A stretch of 33,497 nt of DNA, from NCBI GenBank assembly GCA_002780705.1, contig PEUP01000024.1, positions 1,640 through 35,136 on the forward strand, in the 5' to 3' direction. The translations under genes and the position numbers were made by a program. Shown in pieces: positions 5,742 through 12,403 of the stretch. The notes beneath the pieces are model-generated. The model saw only the letters and a program-made list of their open reading frames with translations. It was not told the DNA's origin and did not search any database. Source of the stretch: Elusimicrobia bacterium CG03_land_8_20_14_0_80_50_18 (GTDB taxonomy: Bacteria > CG03). Position 1 is the first letter of the stretch. Each line of letters opens with the position of its first letter.

Positions 5742-8466
5742 TTTCTTTTTCAATTTGAGCGCATCTTCCGCATAAACCGTCAGAATTGTCCGGAGTGATT
5801 CTCCAGCAGCGGCCGCATTTTGAGCCGTCCGCGCGGTATATTTTAACCGTCAAGCCGTTTTCCGCATGTTCGGCCAGTATTTCTTTTCCTTCCGACTCGC
5901 CGATCTGAGATATGAGGAATATTTCCTTGACTTCGTCTACGCTGAAAGCGCCGAGGGCCTTATCAAAATCACCGTTCCCCGTGGCGCCTGCTTCCAGGGC
6001 GTTTCCTATCCGGCCGCCGCCGCGGGCCTTTTCTATGGCCTTCAAAACGCTTTCCCTTATTTTGAGGAGCTCACGCCATTCCCCCTCTCTTTTTTCAGGT
6101 ATGACGAATTTTTCTTCCGGTATTTCCATAAGGAAAACGCTGTCCGGCAAAGAGCCGTCTATTTCCTCTTTCGCCGTCTGGAGCACTTCTTCCGAAGTGT
6201 GGGAGATGACGGGCGCGAAAAGCAGCGTCAGGTTTTTGAGCAATTCCCAGAGAGCGCTCTGCGAACTGCGTCTCTCGGGCCAGTCCTCGCCCAGCGTGTA
6301 GAGCCTGTCCTTGATTATGTCCAGATAGAAAGATGAGAGTTCAAGGTTGATAAAATCAAAGAGGCGGTGGAAAGCGCCCGCAAGGTTGTAGTTATCATAA
6401 TCTTCACGGGCTTCTTTTTTCACGGCTTCCATTCTGCTGAGTATGTAGAGGTCAATAGCGGTCATTTTGTCTTTCGGCGTCTGTATGTCAGGTGTCCAGC
6501 CGTGCAGGTTTCCCAGCATGAACCGGAAGGTGTTGCGTATTTTCCTGTAATAATCCGTGCAGGATTTCAGTATCTCGTCCGAAAGCCGCAGATCTCCGGC
6601 GTAATTCTGGGAAGCCGTCCAGATTCTGAGGATGTCAGCGCCGCTTTTGTCTATTATCTCCTGAGGCGTTATGACATTACCCTGTGATTTTGACATTTTG
6701 CGGCCTTCGCCGTCTGTCACAAAACCGTGCGTGACGATGTTTTTATACGGCGCGGAGCCTTTTGTCGCCGAGGAAAGTACAAGCGAGGACTGGAACCAGC
6801 CCCTGTGCTGGTCGCTGCCCTCAAGATAAAGATCGGCGGGCCAGTGGTGGCCGGCTCTTTCCTCAAGGATGTGATTGCTGACTCCGGAATCAAACCAGAC
6901 ATCTAATATGTCGTTTTCCAGCGAGAATTTTGTCCCGCCGCATTTGGCGCAGAGCATCTCAAGGGGCAGATTTTCTTTGAGCAGTATGTCGCTGCCTTCC
7001 GCGCGGACGAGCGCCGCCAGTTTTTTTATGACCTTGGCGTCAAGCAGGTGTTCGCCGCACTGGGCGCAGTAGAAAACGGGAATCGGCACGCCCCAGTAGC
7101 GCTGGCGTGATATGCACCAGTCAGGCCGGCCTTCCACCATCGCGGCTATTCTGTTCTCTCCCTCGGGGGGTGTCCATCTAACGCCTTTTATTTCTTCCAG
7201 GAGTTTTTCCCTGAGCTTATGTTTGTCAATTGATATGAACCATTGCGGCGTGGCTCTGAAAATCACCGGCTTCTTGCAGCGCCAGCAGTGCGGATAGGAG
7301 TGCGTTATCTCTTTGCTCTCCAGAAGAACGCCTTTCCCGCGCATGAGAGCTATTATTTTTTTGTTGGTGTCAAAGACAAACTGTCCGCGGAATTCGCCCG
7401 CTTCTTCTGTGAACAGCCCTCTCTCATCCACGGGCGAAATTACCGGCAGATTGTACTTAAGGCCGGCTCTGTAATCGTCCTCGCCGTGCCCGGGGGCTAT
7501 GTGCACTATTCCCGTGCCCTCGCCGCCCTCTACGAAATCGGCGATTATGCCGACGGAGGGTCTGTCAAGGAAGGGATGGCGGAATTTCATACCGGCATAT
7601 TTGACGCCTTCGGCCTGTGATATTATGCGCAGATCAGGGGAGTGTAATTGTTCGCGTATTTCTTCCTTTTTAGCATCCAGCGCCAGAATCCGTATTTTTT
7701 TGCCGTCCTTTTCCAACTCTATCACCGAATACAGGAAGTCCTTGTTAAAGGCAAGCGCGACATTAGCGGGGAGCGTCCATGGCGTTGTTGTCCAGACAGC
7801 CGCGTAGGTGTTTTCGAGCTCCTCACTCTTAAAAAGCGCTGTTATCGAGGGGCTGGGGATGTCGCGGTATTCCACCTCCGCTTCGGCCAGCGCCGTTTCG
7901 CAATCGCAGCACCAGTAAACGGGTTTGGCTCCGCGATAGACATAATCCCGCTCGACCAGACCGGCAAAAGTTTCAAGGATACCGGCCTCGTAAGTTTTAT
8001 TTATCGTCAGATAAGGTTTTCCCCAGTCGGCAAAGATGCCGAGCCTCATGAACTCTTTCATCTGTATTTTGACGAAATTTTTCGCGAATTCCGCGGCTTT
8101 CTTTCTGAATTCTGTCTGGGAAATATCGGATTTGCTTATGTTGAGCTCTTTGAAAAGCTGGTATTCTATCGGGAGCCCGTGACAATCCCAGCCCGGCACA
8201 AAGGGCGCGGCGAAACCGCTGATGTTCTTGTATTTCACGATTATGTCTTTCAGTATCTTGTTGAGGGCGTGCCCTATGTGTATGTGCCCGTTGGCATAGG
8301 GCGGGCCGTCGTGCAGCACAAAAACTTTTTTACCGGCGTTGTTAAGGAGTATCTGTTCGTAGATATCCGCCTTCTTCCATTTCTGCTGTATAAGAGGTTC
8401 TTTTTCCCGCAGATTGGCTTTCATCGAGAAAGCCGTTTTGGGAAGCAGCACTTTGTATTTGCCCAT
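5722..8466 (-). CDS. ileS: Isoleucyl-tRNA synthetase
   Basis: A class I aminoacyl-tRNA synthetase charging tRNA-Ile, 914 residues, typical bacterial length. The N-terminus (KTAFSMKANLREKEP) matches bacterial IleRS. The HIGH signature appears as GHIHIGHA (about 60-67), after PPYA. The KMSKSQGN motif lies near residue 600. The editing insertion and a C-terminal zinc finger (CGRCW ... CGRCA) are present. The gene starts one base after mtnA stops and overlaps lspA, so it is part of the proC-mtnA-ileS-lspA operon. No ribosome binding site or T-box-like leader is visible before it. Identification is secure. Confidence 0.98.
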   Translation of the reverse strand: MGKYKVLLPKTAFSMKANLREKEPLIQQKWKKADIYEQILLNNAGKKVFVLHDGPPYANGHIHIGHALNKILKDIIVKYKNISGFAAPFVPGWDCHGLPIEYQLFKELNISKSDISQTEFRKKAAEFAKNFVKIQMKEFMRLGIFADWGKPYLTINKTYEAGILETFAGLVERDYVYRGAKPVYWCCDCETALAEAEVEYRDIPSPSITALFKSEELENTYAAVWTTTPWTLPANVALAFNKDFLYSVIELEKDGKKIRILALDAKKEEIREQLHSPDLRIISQAEGVKYAGMKFRHPFLDRPSVGIIADFVEGGEGTGIVHIAPGHGEDDYRAGLKYNLPVISPVDERGLFTEEAGEFRGQFVFDTNKKIIALMRGKGVLLESKEITHSYPHCWRCKKPVIFRATPQWFISIDKHKLREKLLEEIKGVRWTPPEGENRIAAMVEGRPDWCISRQRYWGVPIPVFYCAQCGEHLLDAKVIKKLAALVRAEGSDILLKENLPLEMLCAKCGGTKFSLENDILDVWFDSGVSNHILEERAGHHWPADLYLEGSDQHRGWFQSSLVLSSATKGSAPYKNIVTHGFVTDGEGRKMSKSQGNVITPQEIIDKSGADILRIWTASQNYAGDLRLSDEILKSCTDYYRKIRNTFRFMLGNLHGWTPDIQTPKDKMTAIDLYILSRMEAVKKEAREDYDNYNLAGAFHRLFDFINLELSSFYLDIIKDRLYTLGEDWPERRSSQSALWELLKNLTLLFAPVISHTSEEVLQTAKEEIDGSLPDSVFLMEIPEEKFVIPEKREGEWRELLKIRESVLKAIEKARGGGRIGNALEAGATGNGDFDKALGAFSVDEVKEIFLISQIGESEGKEILAEHAENGLTVKIYRADGSKCGRCWRITPDNSDGLCGRCAQIEKENVEAAL

Positions 8467-8467
8467 T

Positions 8468-9451
8468 TCAGGAATAAAATTTCCTCATAGTTTTCAGTGA
8501 GGGTTTTTGTATCACGCCCTTCTCGGTGATGATGGCCGTTATGAGAGATGCCGGCGTCACATCAAAAGACGGGTTCAGCGCTCTTATGCCCGGCGCGCTT
8601 ATGGCTTTTCCGCCGATAAAAAGCATTTCCTTTTCATCGCGATATTCTATCGCTATGTCTTTTTCGCTTTTGGCGCTGAAATCAATCGTGGAATACGGCG
8701 CGGCGATATAAAACGGCACATTGTGATATTTTGCGGATATGGCGAGGTCATATGTTCCTATTTTGTTCGCGCTGTCGCCGTTTGAGGCGATACGGTCGGC
8801 GCCCACAATAACAGCGTCAACTCCGGAAGTCTTCATTATGTGCGCAGCCATGCCGTCGCTTATGAGCAGGCAGGGAATTTTCCATTGTTTGAGCTCCCAT
8901 GCGGTGAGCCGCGCGCCCTGAAGGCGCGGCCGCGTTTCTTTGATATAGACGGTGTCAATATTTTTTCTCGCGGCGAAGATTACGCCAAGCGCCGTGCCGA
9001 TCCCGTCGGTGGCAAGGGGCCCGGCGTTACAGTGCGTCATCACGCGGGAAGATTTCTTTATGAGTTTCGCTCCGTTTTCGGAGATGCGCGCGCAGAGTTT
9101 TTTGTTTTCTTTATCCAGTTCTTCCGCTTTTGCCAGCATGGCCTTGCAGCTTCTGTCTTTGACTTTCAGCATTTGATCCACTGCCCATTTTAGATTCACG
9201 GCGGTGGGCCTGGCGGCAATAAGCATTTTCGCGGATCGTTCCGGGTTTTTTCTTCCCAGCACCATTCCGTAGGCCGCGGCGATGCCTATGGCGGGAGCGC
9301 CGCGCACGATCATGTCCTTGATGGCTTTAGCGGCGCCGGATGCGCTTTTGATCCGGATGTAAGTTTTTTTTTCCGGTATTTTTCTCTGGTCCAGAAGGAC
9401 CAATTCGCCCTTTGCGAATCTGAGAGGATCCGGTGTGACGATTTTTGTCAT
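8468..9451 (-). CDS. mtnA: Methylthioribose-1-phosphate isomerase
   Basis: A 327-residue member of the eIF2B-alpha-like isomerase family. MtnA converts 5-methylthioribose 1-phosphate to methylthioribulose 1-phosphate in methionine salvage. Supporting motifs are IVRGAPAIGIAAAYG (about 48-62), THCNAGPLATDG (with the catalytic cysteine), ETRPRLQGARLTAWEL, and VGADRIASNGDSANKIGTY (with the catalytic aspartate). The ATG overlaps the upstream small membrane gene's stop as ATGA, so it is translationally coupled. No other methionine-salvage gene is in the window. Some MtnA-like proteins act on related pentose phosphates, so the physiological substrate is inferred. Confidence 0.93.
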   Translation of the reverse strand: MTKIVTPDPLRFAKGELVLLDQRKIPEKKTYIRIKSASGAAKAIKDMIVRGAPAIGIAAAYGMVLGRKNPERSAKMLIAARPTAVNLKWAVDQMLKVKDRSCKAMLAKAEELDKENKKLCARISENGAKLIKKSSRVMTHCNAGPLATDGIGTALGVIFAARKNIDTVYIKETRPRLQGARLTAWELKQWKIPCLLISDGMAAHIMKTSGVDAVIVGADRIASNGDSANKIGTYDLAISAKYHNVPFYIAAPYSTIDFSAKSEKDIAIEYRDEKEMLFIGGKAISAPGIRALNPSFDVTPASLITAIITEKGVIQKPSLKTMRKFYS

Positions 9452-9729
9452 CGAATAAGGAAGATACGGATTAGCAGGAAAAGCGCTAAGGCAATGCCTA
9501 TTGTGACTTTCTGAAGCAGCTCTTTGTCCTCTATGTTTATGGCGGATTTGGCAGAGGCGACTATGGTCATGGCTGTGTCGCGCACAATATCCCCGGCGGG
9601 TATCGCGGCTATGCTTTTTCCGGATTTGGCGAGATAATCTCTCAGAATTATATCCAGAATCAGAATAAGCGCGATTAAAACGAGCACGCTGTTAATCACA
9701 TGGCCGATTACATTTAATAAAGACTGCAT
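9448..9729 (-). CDS. Small two-segment membrane protein downstream of proC
   Basis: A 93-residue protein with a hydrophobic segment at about residues 9-31 and another at 73-91, separated by a polar helix-like stretch (SGKSIAAIPAGDIVRDTAM). I do not recognise the family firmly. Its place after proC resembles yggT genes, but the YggT signature (R-x-x-x-S-W) is missing. The start is the ATG at 9729, because GGAGGT lies about six bases upstream; the longer frame to 9783 would run into proC. It sits 19 bp after proC and overlaps mtnA by 4 bp, so it belongs to that operon. Confidence 0.75.
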   Translation of the reverse strand: MQSLLNVIGHVINSVLVLIALILILDIILRDYLAKSGKSIAAIPAGDIVRDTAMTIVASAKSAINIEDKELLQKVTIGIALALFLLIRIFLIR

Positions 9730-9748
9730 AATAAACCTCCAGGTTTGT

Positions 9749-10585
9749 TCATTTTTTGTTTCCGAGCGCCCGGGCGCGCTCATAGGCCGCGCGGCAGGAG
9801 GCGGAAACAGTTTCCTTCAACTTGTTTTCCTCATAAACTTGTATTGCCGCTTCGGTGGTGCCGCCCGGGCTTGTCACCTTTTTACGAAGCTCGAGCGCGC
9901 TTTCTCCGGTTTCGCTCAGATACGCGAGCGTTCCCTCAACAGTTTTGAGCGATAATAACGCGGCATCATCCGCGCTGAAGCCGAGCCCGGCGGCCGCGTT
10001 TTCAAGAGCTTCCACAAAATACGCCGCATAAGCGGGCCCGGATCCTGATATGGCCGTAACACGGTTGAGAGCGTCTTCATTTTTTACGGTGATGACGGCG
10101 CCGCTTGCGGAAAATATTTTTTCCGCCTCTGCCATGAGTTCATTTTTGAGAGGGCTGTTATTCAGATTCTCATTCGCGAAAAGGCCGCTGACTGATTTTG
10201 AGACTTTTATGCACATATTGGGCATTACCCTGAGAACCGGAATTTTTCCCAGCCTGTCCGTGAAATACGAGCAGCTCACGCCGGCCATTATCGTTATAAG
10301 CATCTGAAAGTCCGTGTTCTTCAGAAGTGGGATTATGCTTTCCGCCTCCCGGGGTTTGATCGCGGCGATAACGGCGCCGACGCTGTTGTCCCCGCGCCCG
10401 GCTTCTTCAGGGCTCATTGCCCGCACGCCGTAGGCCAGGGCGATGTCAGCTCTTTTTTTTGAGTCAATCTCGGCGACAAGGATGTTTTCGGGTGAGTAAA
10501 GGCCGTTTTTCAGGCATGAGGAAAGTATGGCTTCGCCCATGGACCCGCAGCCGATAAACAGGATTTTTTTAGCATTGGTTTTCAT
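9749..10585 (-). CDS. proC: Pyrroline-5-carboxylate reductase
   Basis: Catalyses the last step of proline biosynthesis: NAD(P)H-dependent reduction of pyrroline-5-carboxylate. The N-terminal Rossmann fold shows ILFIGCGSMGEAIL (8-21). The C-terminal domain carries the family signature, SGSGPAYAAYFVEAL followed by KKVTSPGGTTEAAI. Length is about 278 residues, as usual. I use the ATG at 10585; the frame also opens at a TTG at 10603, which would fall within the -10 region of the predicted promoter. No Shine-Dalgarno precedes the ATG. It is the first gene of the proC-mtnA-ileS-lspA operon and is divergent from the small membrane gene at 10706. Confidence 0.95.
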   Translation of the reverse strand: MKTNAKKILFIGCGSMGEAILSSCLKNGLYSPENILVAEIDSKKRADIALAYGVRAMSPEEAGRGDNSVGAVIAAIKPREAESIIPLLKNTDFQMLITIMAGVSCSYFTDRLGKIPVLRVMPNMCIKVSKSVSGLFANENLNNSPLKNELMAEAEKIFSASGAVITVKNEDALNRVTAISGSGPAYAAYFVEALENAAAGLGFSADDAALLSLKTVEGTLAYLSETGESALELRKKVTSPGGTTEAAIQVYEENKLKETVSASCRAAYERARALGNKK

Positions 10586-10593
10586 CAAGGGAA

Positions 10594-10622
10594 AGGTTAG
10601 CAAAAAACTGAAATCTTGACAA
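10594..10622 (-). promoter_or_regulatory. Promoter of the proC operon, possibly leaderless
   Basis: On the minus strand: TTGTCA (10622-10617), a 17-bp spacer, TAACCT (10599-10594). The predicted start is at about 10587, two bases before the proC ATG. Its -35 shares bases with the -35 of the plus-strand promoter at 10616-10644. Confidence 0.45.
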
Positions 10623-10644
10623 GAAAACGCTGTTAAAATACAAT
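10616..10644 (+). promoter_or_regulatory. Strong sigma70-type promoter for the small membrane gene
   Basis: A perfect TTGACA (10616-10621), a 17-bp spacer and TACAAT (10639-10644). The leader of about 55 nt includes the imperfect palindrome at 10671-10690 and a strong AGGAGG (10696-10701). Confidence 0.7.
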
Positions 10645-10670
10645 ATGCGGAGATTTGATGTGATGAATAT

Positions 10671-10690
10671 GGGGACGGTGCACTGTTCCC
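10671..10690 (+). repeat. GGGGACGG-type imperfect palindrome in a 5' leader
   Basis: GGGGACGGTGCAC followed by TGTTCCC forms a 20-bp near-palindrome centred on GTGCAC, with mismatches that can pair as G-U in RNA. It shares the GGGGACGG core with the element at 33153-33230, suggesting a dispersed REP-like family. Confidence 0.5.
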
Positions 10691-10705
10691 TTCTTAGGAG
10701 GCCAA

Positions 10706-10939
10706 ATGCTTAGTATTCTTGGTGGTTTGATTTCGGTTGTTATTTCTGTGTTGTGGATACTCCCCAACAATTTCGGTTATGTCGGCGACGATGTGCTGGT
10801 GGTCATTAAAGGCAGCGTGGCACTCGGTCTTATCTTCGGCGGTCTTATCGCGGTCGCGGCGGGCATCAGCGCCATAAAAGAAAGCGCAGCTGAAAAGAAA
10901 GAGCAGGCCGAGGCCAAAAAAGAAGAGCCTTCCGCGTAG
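10706..10939 (+). CDS. Small membrane protein with charged C-terminal tail
   Basis: A 77-residue protein of unknown function. Residues about 2-20 and 34-58 are hydrophobic (ILGGLISVVISVLWIL; GSVALGLIFGGLIAVAAGI), giving two membrane segments. The last 20 residues are a lysine- and glutamate-rich tail (ESAAEKKEQAEAKKEE). It has its own strong promoter, an AGGAGG four bases before the ATG and a terminator after the stop, so it is a monocistronic, probably well-expressed gene. No enzyme motif is visible and I assign no function. Confidence 0.8.
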   Translation: MLSILGGLISVVISVLWILPNNFGYVGDDVLVVIKGSVALGLIFGGLIAVAAGISAIKESAAEKKEQAEAKKEEPSA

Positions 10940-10977
10940 TTTTCGGCTAAAAGATTAACATAGCTGGCGTGCCTGTT

Positions 10978-10999
10978 AAGGCGGTGCGCGCCTTTTTTT
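10978..10999 (+). terminator. Rho-independent terminator after the small membrane gene
   Basis: AAGGCG (10978-10983), loop GTGCG, CGCCTT (10989-10994), then a T run to 10999. A competing seven-pair stem, GGCGTGC (10966-10972) with GCGCGCC (10986-10992), is also possible. Confidence 0.75.
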
Positions 11000-11085
11000 G
11001 ATAATCGTTCCGTACTCATACAATTAGAAAACAAAAAGAGAGGATAAAAGGCGCTTTTAACAGAGAGGAGCGCCTGCTGAACAAG

Positions 11086-11964
11086 TTGTTCCTTTCTCTC
11101 GGGCGCTCCGGATTGGCCGGTGATATCGGAGATGACGCCGCTGTTATCAGGCCCTCCGGCCGCATGGCTGTTTCGATTGACTCTTATTCGGACGGCGTGC
11201 ATTTTAACAGGCTGGTTCCGGATGATTCCATAGGATACCGGACGGTGACAGGCGCCGTTTCGGACATAAGCGCCATGGGAAGCGCGGCGGAGAGCGTTCT
11301 TATCTCAATGGGTCTTCCGCGGAAGGTGAGTGAGGAGAAATTCTTCGCCTTATACGGCGGCATCAAAAAGGCCTGTAAAAAATGGTCCCTAAAAGTGGAG
11401 GGGGGAGACCTCGTCGCCAGCAGGAATCTTTATATATCGGTTTGCGCCATGGGCCCGGCCGGACGGGCTCTCCGGCGATCCGGCGCGAAAAAAGGTGACA
11501 TTCTCTTTATCACATCTTATCCCGGCCTTTCCGCCGCGGGGCTGGAGCTTTTGAAAGCCGGTGGGAGCGTAAAGGATTTTCTGGTCAAAAAATTCTTATA
11601 TCCGGATATTTTTTCGGGAGACGGCAAAAAATTATTTCCTTTTGTCTCCTCGCTCATGGATTCCAGCGACGGGCTTCTGGATTCCTGCCGGAGCATGGCC
11701 TTTCAGAGCGGCGTGGCATTGAATATTGACAGCGCTCTCGTGCCGCTGAAAAAAGAGCTTGTGGCTTTCTGCGGCGGCAGAGAGAAAGCCCTGCGTATGG
11801 CGCTTGAGGGCGGCGAGGATTATTATCTTGTGGGCACGAGCCCGAGGGAAAAGTTTGCTAAAATAAAAGTGCCGGTTTTCACTCTGGGAACGGCGCTTGA
11901 GGGTGAGGGAGTTTTTCTTGATGGAAATAGAACGGATTATAAAGGATTCAGGCATTTCTCTTAA
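11086..11964 (+). CDS. thiL: Thiamine-monophosphate kinase
   Basis: ATP-dependent kinase of the PurM/AIR-synthetase fold, converting thiamine monophosphate to thiamine pyrophosphate. Seen: DIGDDAAVI (about 13-21), SIDSYSDGVHF (the nucleotide- and magnesium-binding DxxxEGxHF-like motif), VEGGDLVAS, and MDSSDGLLDSC, all hallmarks of ThiL; the C-terminus ends GFRHF, as usual. The TTG at 11086 is the only standard start in the frame, but family similarity (EERLLNKLF) extends upstream to about 11062. The strong GAGAGGAG at 11063-11070 better suits the CTG at 11077, so a non-standard start is likely. It overlaps the start of tsaE and is the first gene of a six-gene operon. Confidence 0.9.
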   Translation: MFLSLGRSGLAGDIGDDAAVIRPSGRMAVSIDSYSDGVHFNRLVPDDSIGYRTVTGAVSDISAMGSAAESVLISMGLPRKVSEEKFFALYGGIKKACKKWSLKVEGGDLVASRNLYISVCAMGPAGRALRRSGAKKGDILFITSYPGLSAAGLELLKAGGSVKDFLVKKFLYPDIFSGDGKKLFPFVSSLMDSSDGLLDSCRSMAFQSGVALNIDSALVPLKKELVAFCGGREKALRMALEGGEDYYLVGTSPREKFAKIKVPVFTLGTALEGEGVFLDGNRTDYKGFRHFS

Positions 11965-12403
11965 TGAGATAGCCGTGTTTGAGAGCGCCTCTCCCGAAGA
12001 AACAAGGGCAATGGCTTCAGGTTTCGCCGAGCGTCTGCAGCTTGGCGATATTGTCCTGCTCACCGGCGAACTGGGCACCGGCAAGACCGAATTCGCAAGA
12101 GGGATTGTTTCCCGTTTCGGTTCCGAGTCCGATGTCAGCAGTCCGAGTTACAAGCTCATCAACAGATACAAGGGCGCCCCGCCGGTCTATCACATGGATT
12201 TTTACAGAATCAAACAAAGCGGCGAGATTTTTGACATTGGCGTTGAGGAAATCTTTGCTGAAAAAGCTGTTTTTATAGTGGAATGGCCTGAAATCGGCAT
12301 TGAATTCTTCAGGGATTTTTATCTTGTCAGAATAAACGCGTCTTCCGGCGACGACAGAGAGATCAGGATATTTGAGAGCGTTCCCGGGGGAAGTGACGAA
12401 TGA
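11921..12403 (+). CDS. tsaE: tRNA t6A biosynthesis ATPase TsaE
   Basis: ATPase subunit that drives the TsaD-TsaB-TsaE cycle making N6-threonylcarbamoyladenosine at position 37 of ANN-decoding tRNAs. About 160 residues. Walker A is GELGTGKT (49-56). SPSYKLINRY (74-83), HMDFYR (91-96) and VEWPE match the family. About 20 residues precede the usual FESxSPEET start. The ATG at 11921 follows a purine-rich GAGGGTGAGGGAG; in-frame TTG and GTG starts upstream are less likely. It overlaps thiL by 44 bp and the tsaB fusion by 4 bp (ATGA). Confidence 0.93.
   Translation: MEIERIIKDSGISLNEIAVFESASPEETRAMASGFAERLQLGDIVLLTGELGTGKTEFARGIVSRFGSESDVSSPSYKLINRYKGAPPVYHMDFYRIKQSGEIFDIGVEEIFAEKAVFIVEWPEIGIEFFRDFYLVRINASSGDDREIRIFESVPGGSDE

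Noticed and set aside
7648..8490. 280-codon open frame on the plus strand opposite ileS
   Set aside because: It lies wholly antisense to the conserved N-terminal half of IleRS, has no recognisable domain and reflects the base composition of the real gene.
9448..9729. Assignment of the proC-linked small membrane protein as YggT
   Set aside because: Position and size fit, but the characteristic R-x-x-x-S-W segment is not visible, so the name was withheld.
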